A stretch of 43,027 bases of DNA from Alphaproteobacteria bacterium (lineage in GTDB: Bacteria; Pseudomonadota; Alphaproteobacteria; UBA2966). Made by a program: the position numbers and the translations under genes. The DNA lies in the NCBI GenBank assembly GCA_021296255.1, contig JAGWAU010000020.1, positions 42,526 to 85,552 on the forward strand, in the 5' to 3' direction. The notes beneath the pieces were generated by a model, which made no database searches, was not told where the DNA came from, and worked only from the letters and a program-made list of their open reading frames with translations. Below are positions 26,054-33,883 of the stretch, piece after piece. The number at the start of each line of letters is the position of its first letter. Position 1 is the stretch's first letter.

Positions 26054-27223
26054 ATGACCGAACTCGCATACGAAGACTCGCCCGTCGCGGTCCGGGAGGG
26101 GCTGGCCAACGCGCACCGGCGCGCCTGGCGGCGACTTGCCGCACCCGGTACGTGGTGGAGCGGACCGACGCGGGTGGCGGTCGCCGCCGAGGTGCGGAAC
26201 GCTGCGGCCTGCAGGCTGTGCCGGGGGCGCAAGGAAACCCTGTCGCCTTATACGCTCGGCGGAGTCCACGACAGCCTGGGGTCGCTGCCCGAGAGCCACG
26301 TCGACGTGATCCACCGAATCGTCACCGACCCGGGGCGGCTCAGCAAGACCTGGCTGGATGACATTCTGGCGAGCTGCCTGAGCGACGCCGAGTATGTCGA
26401 GACCGTCGGCGTCATCGTCAATGTCATGGCGATCGACCAGTTTCGCCGCGGCATCGGCATGGCGCCCGCGCCGCTGCCCGAGTCTCTGCCTGGCGAGCCC
26501 ATGCGGGTGCGTCCCCGGGGCGCCAAGCCCGGCGCCGCCTGGGTGCCGCTGCTGGCGCCGGAAGATGTCACCGAGGCGGAAGCCGACCTCTACCCCGACG
26601 TGCCCTTGATCACCTACGTGCAGCGGGCGCTGAGCCTCGTACCCGAGGAGGCCCGTGCCTACAACGCCATCGGTTGCGAGCAGTACACGCCGACGGGCGC
26701 GAGCTGGGACTTCGAGAGCCGGGTGCGCGAGATCAGCTACCAGCAGATCGAGCTCATCGCTTCGAAGGTCTCGGTCCTCAACGGATGCTTCTACTGAACG
26801 GCCGGCCATTCGGCGAGGCTCCGTGAGAGCCTGAGGCGTGACGGCCGGGACAGCGACCTTCAGATCCTCGTGGACGTGTCGTCGGACGACGGGGCGGTGC
26901 CGCACGCGGCTCTGCTCATCCGCTTCACCGAGGCCCTGATCACCGGTGACGCCGCGGCGCTGGATGCCGCCCGCGAAGAGATCGTCGAGAGGATGGGAGC
27001 GGGCGCCCTGGTCGATGCCGCGGGCGTCGCGGGCGCATTCGAGGGCTTCACGCGCATCGCCGACGCCATCGGCATCCCGACGGAAACGGTCAAGGTCGAG
27101 ATGACGGAGGACTTCCGGGCCGGCCTCGGTGCCGATTCCTTCACCGGCGCGCGGAACGTCGGCGACGCGCCGGTGCGCGCGGATGCCGAGGCGGCCTGTT
27201 GGGGCACCGCGCGGGTGAAGTAA
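26054..27223 (+). CDS. AhpD-like (alkylhydroperoxidase-related) selenoprotein with in-frame UGA
   Basis: 389 aa if the TGA at 26795-26797 is read as selenocysteine (Sec248). The frame is otherwise open, and the downstream part (ALLIRFTEALITGDAAALDA, EGFTRIADAIGIP) is homologous to the C-terminal half of the AhpD/carboxymuconolactone decarboxylase fold. It is therefore not a separate gene. Around the UGA the sequence is CFY-U-TAGH, giving Cys245, Sec248 and His252, the CxxC-xxx-H active site of AhpD with Sec replacing the second Cys. An N-terminal CxxC (Cys53, Cys56) adds a second thiol pair. A hairpin with SECIS features follows the UGA. Expected role: thiol-dependent peroxide or organic hydroperoxide reduction in the cytoplasm. 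Start ATG at 26054, 64 bases after hemF. It depends on selA/selB/selC/selD outside this window. Confidence 0.88.
26816..26832 (+). promoter_or_regulatory. Bacterial SECIS-like hairpin
   Basis: AGGCTC (26816-26821), loop CGTGA, GAGCCT (26827-26832): a perfect 6-pair stem starting 18 bases after the UGA, with its loop 24 bases after it. This fits the known bacterial SECIS layout (short stem just downstream of UGA, small loop with a G among its first two bases). The flanks CGGCC (26799-26803) and the later GGCCG could close a lower stem. It should recruit SelB. Confidence 0.7.
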
Positions 27224-27278
27224 GGCATCTGTATGCGGTCGGGATCGTGTGTTCACCCCCTCCGGTGAAGTCAGACGC

Positions 27279-27944
27279 CTACAGCGTGATTTCGCGGCGG
27301 TCGTAGGCGCGTCGCCACTTGCCGTCGAAATCCTCGTCGAAGACGAATGCCTCGTCCGTGGTCGCGGTGACCCAGGCCTCGCGGTCGAGCTCGGATTCGA
27401 GCTGCCCCGGCGACCAACCGGCATAGCCGAGCGCCAGGATGCTCTTGCGCGGCCCCTCTCCCTTGGCCAGGGCGCGCATGAGATCGGTGTCCTCGCCCGG
27501 CGTCATGGCGAACACGTCGTCGACCATGACCGTGTGCAGGCCGACGTAGTCCGGGGTGTGCAGGACGAAGCCGCGCCCGAAATCGACGGGCCCGCCAAAA
27601 TGGATGCGGATGGTGCGGCCGCTCGACTCGATCGGCGGCTCCCCCTCGAACCGCAGTTTGCTGACGGGCTCCACGCTCAGCACCTTGTTGATGATCAGGC
27701 CGAAGGCGCCCTGCTCGTCATGTGCGACCATGTAGATCACGGACTCCTCGAAACGCGGATCCGACATATCCGGTGCCGCGATCAGCAGCTGACCGGCCAG
27801 GAACTTGGGGTGAGGCGCGCTCCTCGGGCCTTGTTCGCTCGACGCCAGGGGCGGAATTGCTGGCGCGAGGAGGCAGACGGCGCAGGCGACCGTGCCGGCG
27901 ATCACCGCAATCCGCGCTCCCGTCCGTGGTCCAACCCGTGCCAT
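27279..27944 (-). CDS. YqgE/AlgH family protein with N-terminal export signal
   Basis: 221 aa. The YqgE core is clear from about residue 45: FLAGQLLIAAPDM, YMVAHDEQGAFGLIINK, FGGPVDFGRGFVLHT and LGYAGWSPGQLESE. Typical members have about 185-200 residues and no signal. This one has about 40 extra N-terminal residues with a basic start (RTGAR) and a hydrophobic run (IAVIAGTVACAVCLLAPAI), so it may be exported. The function of the family is unknown. The ATG at 27942-27944 lies only 12 bases from the divergent pcm start. Confidence 0.85.
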   Translation of the reverse strand: MARVGPRTGARIAVIAGTVACAVCLLAPAIPPLASSEQGPRSAPHPKFLAGQLLIAAPDMSDPRFEESVIYMVAHDEQGAFGLIINKVLSVEPVSKLRFEGEPPIESSGRTIRIHFGGPVDFGRGFVLHTPDYVGLHTVMVDDVFAMTPGEDTDLMRALAKGEGPRKSILALGYAGWSPGQLESELDREAWVTATTDEAFVFDEDFDGKWRRAYDRREITL

Positions 27945-27956
27945 GCTAGAAGAACC

Positions 27957-28772
27957 GTGCCAAATCACGACCCCATCGATCCGCGTTACGCGCCTCTTCC
28001 CGGACGCTTCGCCAAGTTTATCGCGACTCGGCGCGACGTGCGCGTCGCCGTGCCGACGGCGGTCGCCGCCTGCATGATCCTCGCGCTCGTGGCGGGCAAC
28101 GTCCTGGCGGATGCCTACGATGCCGCGCGCAACGACCTGCTCGAGCAGATTCAGCGGGACGCGGCGGATACCGGCGGGTTGACGGGACGACGGGGCTTCT
28201 CGCCGGAGACCATGGCGGCGCTCCGCCGCGTTCCGCGCCACGAGTTCGTGCGCAAGGAACACCTGTCGCTCGCCTACGCGAACCGTCCGCTGCCGATCGG
28301 ATACGGGCAGACGATCTCTCAGCCCTACATCGTCGCCCTGATGACCGATCTGCTCGATCTCTCTCGCGACCAGCGGCTGCTGGAAGTCGGTACCGGGTCG
28401 GGCTACCAGGCGGCCGTGGCGGCGGAGGTCGCCGGACACGTCTATACCGTCGAGATCATCGGGGCGCTGGCGGGCCAGGCCCGGGACAGGTTGAAGAACC
28501 TCGGCGTCGCGAACGTGACCGTACGCCGGGCCGACGGCTATCACGGCTGGCCCCGCCACGCGCCGTTCGACGCCATCATCGTGACGGCGGCCGCCGACCA
28601 CATTCCACCTCCGCTGGTGCGGCAGCTCAGGCCGGGCGGGCGCATGGTCATTCCGGTGGGTCCGCGTTTCCTCACCCAACAGCTCGTGCTGATCGAGAAA
28701 GCGCACGACGGCCGCGTCACGGCACGCCAGTTGCTGCCCGTCCGATTCGTGCCGCTGACTCGCAAACCGTGA
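27957..28772 (+). CDS. pcm: Protein-L-isoaspartate O-methyltransferase, exported form
   Basis: 271 aa from a GTG at 27957. It transfers a methyl group from SAM to isoaspartyl residues, starting protein repair. The catalytic block PIGYGQTISQPYIVALMTDLL and SAM motif LLEVGTGSGYQAAVAAE are complete, ending with the family LLPVRFVPLT. Residues 23-52 hold a basic stretch (KFIATRRDVR), a hydrophobic core and an ADA cleavage site, so the enzyme is probably periplasmic or anchored. Periplasmic SAM supply would then be a puzzle. An internal start is possible but would remove the basic part of the signal. It is followed after 10 bases by the membrane aminopropyltransferase-like gene. Confidence 0.9.
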   Translation: MPNHDPIDPRYAPLPGRFAKFIATRRDVRVAVPTAVAACMILALVAGNVLADAYDAARNDLLEQIQRDAADTGGLTGRRGFSPETMAALRRVPRHEFVRKEHLSLAYANRPLPIGYGQTISQPYIVALMTDLLDLSRDQRLLEVGTGSGYQAAVAAEVAGHVYTVEIIGALAGQARDRLKNLGVANVTVRRADGYHGWPRHAPFDAIIVTAAADHIPPPLVRQLRPGGRMVIPVGPRFLTQQLVLIEKAHDGRVTARQLLPVRFVPLTRKP

Positions 28773-28782
28773 TTCGCGCCCG

Positions 28783-31233
28783 GTGACCCTGCCGCTTGCC
28801 TTGGCCGTCGCCCTCCTCTCCGGCGCCGTCATGGGCTACGAGATCCTGCTGATGCGGTTCTTCTCCGTCGCCCAGTGGCACCATTTCGCCTACATGGTCA
28901 TCGGGCTGGCGATGCTCGGGTTCGGTGTCAGTGGGACGTTCCTGGTTTTCGCGCGGGAACGCCTGTCGACGCGTTTCGTCCCGGCATTCGCGACGTTCGC
29001 GGGCTTCTTCGGCGTTACCGTCGTCGTCGCGACTTCGGCCGCCCAGCTCGTCCCCTTCAATGCGTTGGAAGTCGTGTGGGACCCTTGGCAATTCGCCTAC
29101 CTCTTCGTCATCTATCTGCTGCTGGCCGTACCGTTTTTCTGCGCGGCGACGAGCATCGGCCTCACCCTCTACGTACTCCGGTCCGGCACCGCGCAGGTGT
29201 ACCGCGCCGACCTCATGGGCGCGGGCTTCGGTGCCGCGGTGATCGTCGCGGTGATGTTCCTTCTGCCGATCGACCGATGCCTGGCGGCCCTGGGCGGGGT
29301 AGGACTGGTTGCGGCCGGATTGGCCCTCGCCTCGGAACGGCGGACGCGGAGACCCGCGGCCCTGTGCGTCGTCGGAGCCGTAGCGGCCATGGCCTTTCTG
29401 CCGGACGAGCCATTGATGCCCCGTCTCAATCCCTACAAGGCCCTGGGACAGGCGTTGACCGTGCCCGGCGCCGAGATCGTGTCGGAGGTGTCGGGTCCGC
29501 TGGGCCTGCTCACCGCCGTACGGAACGACGAGGTGCCCCTTCGCCATGCGCCGGGCCTCAGCCTGAACGCGAACGCGGATATTCCCGAACAGCTCGCCGT
29601 TTACACGGACGGCGACGCCCCGACCGCGGTGACCCGTCACGGCGAAGCCCTATCGTCGTCGGCGTATCTCGACTGGCGGACGGCGGCGTTGCCCTACCAC
29701 CTCGTGGCGGAGCCGCGTGTCCTCGTCCTCGGCACGGGCGGTGGTGACGAGGTTCTGATGGCCCTTCACCACCGGGCACGCTCCGTCGACGCCATCGAGC
29801 TCAATCCGCAGATGGCCCGTCTTGTCGGCCGGGACCATGCCGAATTCGGTGGACGGATCTTCGAGCGGCCCCTTGTCTCGCTTCACGTCGGCGAGGGGCG
29901 CAGCTTCGCCGCGACAACGGACGAGGCCTACGACCTCATCCAGATCTCGCTGCTCGATCCCTTCTCAGCGGCGGCCTCGGGCCTGCACGCTCTCAACGAG
30001 AGCACGCTCTATACGGTGGAGGCGTTCGAGACCTTCCTCGGACGCCTGACGCCTGACGGCATGTTGGCCGTCACCCGCTGGATGCGCCTGCCGCCGCGGG
30101 GCAGCCTCAAGCTCGCGGCCACGGCGCTCGCCGCTCTGGAACGGACCGGCGCGTCCCGCCCGCGGGACCACATCGCCGCCGTACGGGCCTGGAACGCCGT
30201 CACGCTGGTGGTCGCGAAGAAGCCGCTGACGCAGGACCGGATCTCGATGGCACGAACGTTCGCGAACGTTCGGTCCTTCGACCTCGCCTACCTTCCGGGG
30301 ATCGCGGCCGACGAGACCAACCGCTTCAACGTGATCGGCACGCCCACGGTCTACCAAGGGATCGACGCCTTGGCGGGGAGCGGGGCCGCCGAGTTCGTCG
30401 AGTCCTACCCCTTCGACATCGCGCCCGCCACGGATGACCGCCCCTATTTCTTCCATTTCTTCAAGTGGCGCCTTCTGCCGGAGCTTCTGAAGATGCGTAC
30501 GGCGGGCGGCATCCCGTTCATCGAATGGGGGTATGTCATTCTCCTCGCGACGCTCGTCCAGGCGCTGTTGGCGAGCGCCGCCCTGATCCTGCTGCCGCTG
30601 ACGGTACTTCGAGGCGGCGCACCCTCGGAATCCAAAGGCCTGTTCTGGTCGACGGCGGCTTGCTTCGGTGCCATCGGGCTCGCCTTCCTGTTCATCGAGA
30701 TTTCGTTTATGCAACGCTTCGTGCTGCTGCTCGGCCACCCCCTGTACGCCGTCGTCGTGATCCTCACGGGCTTTCTGCTGTTCGCTGGCCTGGGCAGCGG
30801 CTGGTCCGCCAAGCTGCGCCGTCGTATGCCCGAAAGAGCCGTTTCGTGGGCCGTCGCCGGGATCGTCGGGTTGGCGCTCCTCTATCTTGCCTTCCTGCCC
30901 GCCGTGTTCGAGGTCCTGAGACCGCTGCCGGAGGTGGCCAAGGTCGCCGTGTCCCTGGCGCTCATCGCGCCGCTCGCTTTCGCGATGGGGATGCCGTTCC
31001 CGCTCGCGCTCCACCGTCTGGGGGAGGCATCGCCGGGGCTGGTGCCATGGGCCTGGGGGATCAACGGCTGCGCCTCGGTCGTCAGCGCGGTGCTCGCCGC
31101 CCTGATCGCCATCGACTGGGGGTTCGATGCCGTCATTCTGGCCGCCTGCGGACTCTATGCCGTGGCGGCGATCGTGTACGGCGTGCGCCTGGGCAAGGCT
31201 CCACCGATCGTGAGCCGAGATTCCGGCACGTGA
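28783..31233 (+). CDS. Membrane protein with spermidine/spermine synthase-like domain
   Basis: 816 aa from a GTG. Hydrophobic segments fill residues 1-200 (LALAVALLSGAVMGYEILLMRFF and following) and 580-810, bracketing a cytoplasmic Rossmann domain (about 300-480) with a SAM-type motif VLVLGTGGGDEVLMAL and the acidic AIELNPQM. It resembles the MFS-like fused spermidine synthases. The classical catalytic residues of aminopropyl transfer are not certain, so the reaction is unknown. The last codons overlap the next gene (GTGA, 31230-31233), and pcm precedes it by 10 bases, so the three form one operon. Confidence 0.85.
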   Translation: MTLPLALAVALLSGAVMGYEILLMRFFSVAQWHHFAYMVIGLAMLGFGVSGTFLVFARERLSTRFVPAFATFAGFFGVTVVVATSAAQLVPFNALEVVWDPWQFAYLFVIYLLLAVPFFCAATSIGLTLYVLRSGTAQVYRADLMGAGFGAAVIVAVMFLLPIDRCLAALGGVGLVAAGLALASERRTRRPAALCVVGAVAAMAFLPDEPLMPRLNPYKALGQALTVPGAEIVSEVSGPLGLLTAVRNDEVPLRHAPGLSLNANADIPEQLAVYTDGDAPTAVTRHGEALSSSAYLDWRTAALPYHLVAEPRVLVLGTGGGDEVLMALHHRARSVDAIELNPQMARLVGRDHAEFGGRIFERPLVSLHVGEGRSFAATTDEAYDLIQISLLDPFSAAASGLHALNESTLYTVEAFETFLGRLTPDGMLAVTRWMRLPPRGSLKLAATALAALERTGASRPRDHIAAVRAWNAVTLVVAKKPLTQDRISMARTFANVRSFDLAYLPGIAADETNRFNVIGTPTVYQGIDALAGSGAAEFVESYPFDIAPATDDRPYFFHFFKWRLLPELLKMRTAGGIPFIEWGYVILLATLVQALLASAALILLPLTVLRGGAPSESKGLFWSTAACFGAIGLAFLFIEISFMQRFVLLLGHPLYAVVVILTGFLLFAGLGSGWSAKLRRRMPERAVSWAVAGIVGLALLYLAFLPAVFEVLRPLPEVAKVAVSLALIAPLAFAMGMPFPLALHRLGEASPGLVPWAWGINGCASVVSAVLAALIAIDWGFDAVILAACGLYAVAAIVYGVRLGKAPPIVSRDSGT

Positions 31234-31958
31234 CGGCGACCCCCGACTACCGGACCATCACGTCGGCTCTGCTGGATGCCGGCCTGACCCCGCGGGGCGG
31301 TTTCCATGCCGAGGAAGCCGACAACGTGCCGGCGATGGATGACGGCATGCGGGTGGTTACACTGATTCTCGCGGGGAATGTCGGCAGCAGCCTGTGGCAG
31401 GCCTTTTCCGGCGATCATCCGGCCGAGAGCGCCGACAACGAACCCTACCCGACGCAGCTCGACGACTGGTCCCGGGAGGCTTTGACCCGGGTCGCCGACG
31501 CCCTGGGAGGACCGGTGCGATGCAGGCCCCTGTTTCCCTTCGAGGGACCGCCCTTCCTGCCCTTCGTCCGCTGGGCGCAGCGGGCGGAACCGGTGTTTCC
31601 CTCGCCCATCGGGCCGCTCATCCACCCGGAGTACGGCCTCTGGCATGCCTACCGCGGTGCGCTGGCATTCCCACAGGCGATTGAACTGCCGCCGTACCCG
31701 GATCGGAGGAGTCCGTGCGAGACCTGCGAGGAAAAGCCTTGTCTCGCGGGCTGTCCGGTCGGCGCCCATGACGGGAGCGCCTTCGACCTCGATCGATGCG
31801 TCGGCCACATCGTTTCCGATGACGGCGCGAATTGCATGGCCGGGGGCTGCCTCGCGCGCCGAGCCTGTCCCGTCGGGCGCAGCTATCGGTATGCGCCCGA
31901 CCACGCACGGTTTCACATGGTCGCGTTCCGCAGGACCAACCGGAGGGCGCTGGGCTAG
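31230..31958 (+). CDS. 4Fe-4S ferredoxin-like protein
   Basis: 242 aa. Two cysteine clusters lie near residues 160-215: CETCEEKPCLAGCP and CMAGGCLARRACP, each able to hold a 4Fe-4S cluster in the bacterial ferredoxin or QueG-like pattern. The N-terminal 150 residues (with RVVTLILAGNVGSSLWQAF and PFEGPPFLPFVRWAQ) resemble a flavin-less domain of uncertain role seen in ferredoxin-like proteins of Proteobacteria. Start GTG overlaps the preceding stop. It shares a CTAG tetranucleotide with the convergent dehydrogenase stop. It probably passes electrons to an unknown partner. Confidence 0.75.
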   Translation: MTATPDYRTITSALLDAGLTPRGGFHAEEADNVPAMDDGMRVVTLILAGNVGSSLWQAFSGDHPAESADNEPYPTQLDDWSREALTRVADALGGPVRCRPLFPFEGPPFLPFVRWAQRAEPVFPSPIGPLIHPEYGLWHAYRGALAFPQAIELPPYPDRRSPCETCEEKPCLAGCPVGAHDGSAFDLDRCVGHIVSDDGANCMAGGCLARRACPVGRSYRYAPDHARFHMVAFRRTNRRALG

Positions 31959-32725
31959 GACATGCCCATGCCGGTCTCACCGCCGTCGACATAGATAACG
32001 GTGCCGGTCATGAAAGAAGCCTCGTCGGAGGCGAGGAAGAGGATGGCGTTGGCCACCTCCACGGGCGTCCCGGGTCGCTTCAGCATGGTGCCGTTCCCGA
32101 AATCCCGCCGGTATTCCTCGTGTGTCTTGCCCATGCCTTCCGCGCGCGCCTGGTGAAAGTCGGTGAAGATGGGTCCGGGCCCGATCGCCATGACCCGCAC
32201 GTTGTCGGCAGCGTGATCGCGGGCCATGCTGCGGTTGAGGCCGAGGATGGCGGCCTTCGTCGTGTCGTATTGCACGCATTTGGAACCGGCGCGCAGCGAA
32301 CGGACGGAGGCGATGTTCACCACCACACCGCCGCCTGTCTTCTTCATGGCGGTGATCCCCGCCTTGGCGCAGTATATGTAGCTTCTCAGGTTCACCCCGA
32401 GCACGTTGTCCCAGCTCTCTGCCGAGGCCTCGGTGACATCTTCGTAGTTTCGGATCGCGGCGTTGTTCACCAGCACGTCCAGGCGCCCGAACCGCGATAC
32501 GGTTTCGCCGATAAAGCGTGTGCAGTCACTTTCCTTCGAAACGTCGCCGGCCATGAAGAACGCGTTGTCGGCGCCGAGTTCCCTTTCAAAGGCCGTTCCC
32601 TTCTCCGCGTTCAAGTCGCAGAAGCCGACCTGGCCTCCTTCCTCGAGGAAGCGGCGCACCGCGGCGCCGCCGATGCCCCCGGCGCCGCCCGTGACGGCGA
32701 CCGCCTTTCCGTCCATGCGTCCCAT
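31955..32725 (-). CDS. SDR family oxidoreductase
   Basis: 256 aa, classical short-chain dehydrogenase. The NAD(P) motif TGGAGGIGGAAV, the NNAA motif (VLVNNAAIRNYE), the Ser in NIASVRS, and Tyr/Lys in YDTTKAAILGL are all present. The C-terminus has FMTGTVIYVDGGETGMGMS. The ATG at 32723-32725 is preferred; a second ATG is three codons in. The substrate is unknown. It is divergent from an MBL hydrolase gene with 162 bases between, and convergent with the 4Fe-4S gene. Confidence 0.9.
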   Translation of the reverse strand: MGRMDGKAVAVTGGAGGIGGAAVRRFLEEGGQVGFCDLNAEKGTAFERELGADNAFFMAGDVSKESDCTRFIGETVSRFGRLDVLVNNAAIRNYEDVTEASAESWDNVLGVNLRSYIYCAKAGITAMKKTGGGVVVNIASVRSLRAGSKCVQYDTTKAAILGLNRSMARDHAADNVRVMAIGPGPIFTDFHQARAEGMGKTHEEYRRDFGNGTMLKRPGTPVEVANAILFLASDEASFMTGTVIYVDGGETGMGMS

Positions 32726-32887
32726 AGTGCTTTCTCTTTCTGCCGAGGTTCGAGTGGTCCTTGCGCCGACTTTCGCTTGCGAGTCCGGCCGGCTGGAAGG
32801 ACGCTGCGCGAGATTCATGATACGACGGCGGCGACGTGATATGCGAATGCATGTCTGATACCGACGCCCGAATGCCAGGCACGACTC

Positions 32888-33790
32888 ATGGCCGTTGAGA
32901 TTCCTTACGTCCGTGACATGACCTTCGAGTACGGGAAGGCCGATCGAGTCTCCCCCATGATCCGCCGCGTCGTCGCGGAGAATCCGAGCGCCTTCACGTT
33001 TCACGGCACGGGGACCTATATCATCGGCCAAGGCGCCGTCGCCGTGATCGATCCGGGGCCTTTGCTCGACTCGCACGTCGCTGCCCTGGAGCGGGCTCTG
33101 GGGCCGGAGCGCGTAACCCATATCGTCATCACCCACACCCATCGTGATCACTCCCCGGCGGCCCGGCCCCTGAAGGAGGCGACCGGCGCGCCGACATATG
33201 GATTCGGCCCCCACGGTTCCGGCCGCTCGGACGGCGGCGGGGAGGTCGAGGAAGGTGCTGACCGGAATTTCGTTCCGGATGTCCGCGTACGCGACGGCGA
33301 CCGTATCGAAGGGAGCGGTTGGACGCTGGAAGCGGTGCATACACCCGGCCACACGTCGAACCATCTGTGCTACGCGCTCCTTGAAGAGAACGCCCTGTTC
33401 CCGGGCGATCACGTCATGGGTTGGTCCACGACTGTCGTCTCGCCCCCCGATGGGGATATGCGGGCCTACATGCGGAGCCTCGAGCGCCTGCAGGCGCGCG
33501 GCGAAGAGGTGTTCTGGCCGACGCACGGGCCGCCCATTCCCGAACCGCAGGAATTCGCCGCAGCGCTGCTCGCGCACCGCCGCGAGCGCGAGGACCAGAT
33601 CACGGCGTGTCTGGCCGGCGGCAGGTCAACGATCCCGGAGATGGTCGAGACCATGTACGCCAACGTCGGCCGCCACTTGCACGCTGCGGCGGCCCGTTCC
33701 GTCCTCTCTCATCTGATCCACATGGTGGAAACTAGTCGCGTCTGCTGCGACGGTCCGCCCGGTCCGGACACGGTCTATCGGCTCGAGTGA
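32888..33790 (+). CDS. MBL-fold metallo-hydrolase, LACTB2-like
   Basis: 300 aa. The metal-binding HTHRDH (His83, His85, Asp87, His88) is followed by the third-site His in HTPGHTSNH and the bridging Asp in FPGDHVMGW. A C-terminal winged-helix-like region (about 235-300) matches the LACTB2 group, which includes endoribonucleases and thioesterase-like enzymes. Substrate not determined. It is convergent with the acyl-CoA ligase gene, 93 bases away. Start ATG at 32888 without a strong Shine-Dalgarno; an ATG 10 codons in is an alternative. Confidence 0.88.
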   Translation: MAVEIPYVRDMTFEYGKADRVSPMIRRVVAENPSAFTFHGTGTYIIGQGAVAVIDPGPLLDSHVAALERALGPERVTHIVITHTHRDHSPAARPLKEATGAPTYGFGPHGSGRSDGGGEVEEGADRNFVPDVRVRDGDRIEGSGWTLEAVHTPGHTSNHLCYALLEENALFPGDHVMGWSTTVVSPPDGDMRAYMRSLERLQARGEEVFWPTHGPPIPEPQEFAAALLAHRREREDQITACLAGGRSTIPEMVETMYANVGRHLHAAAARSVLSHLIHMVETSRVCCDGPPGPDTVYRLE

Positions 33791-33883
33791 TACTAAGAAA
33801 TCCGAAGCCCTCTAGCCGCCAGGCCGCCGCGGGAATCGCCGGACCGGAAACCCCTGCAAGGACTCCTCGGTGGCCGAATCAGC

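Noticed and set aside
26870..27223. Separate small gene after the 26054 reading frame
   Set aside because: It is in the same frame as 26054-26794, lacks its own ribosome binding site, and carries the C-terminal half of the AhpD-like fold. It is better explained as continuation through a Sec codon.
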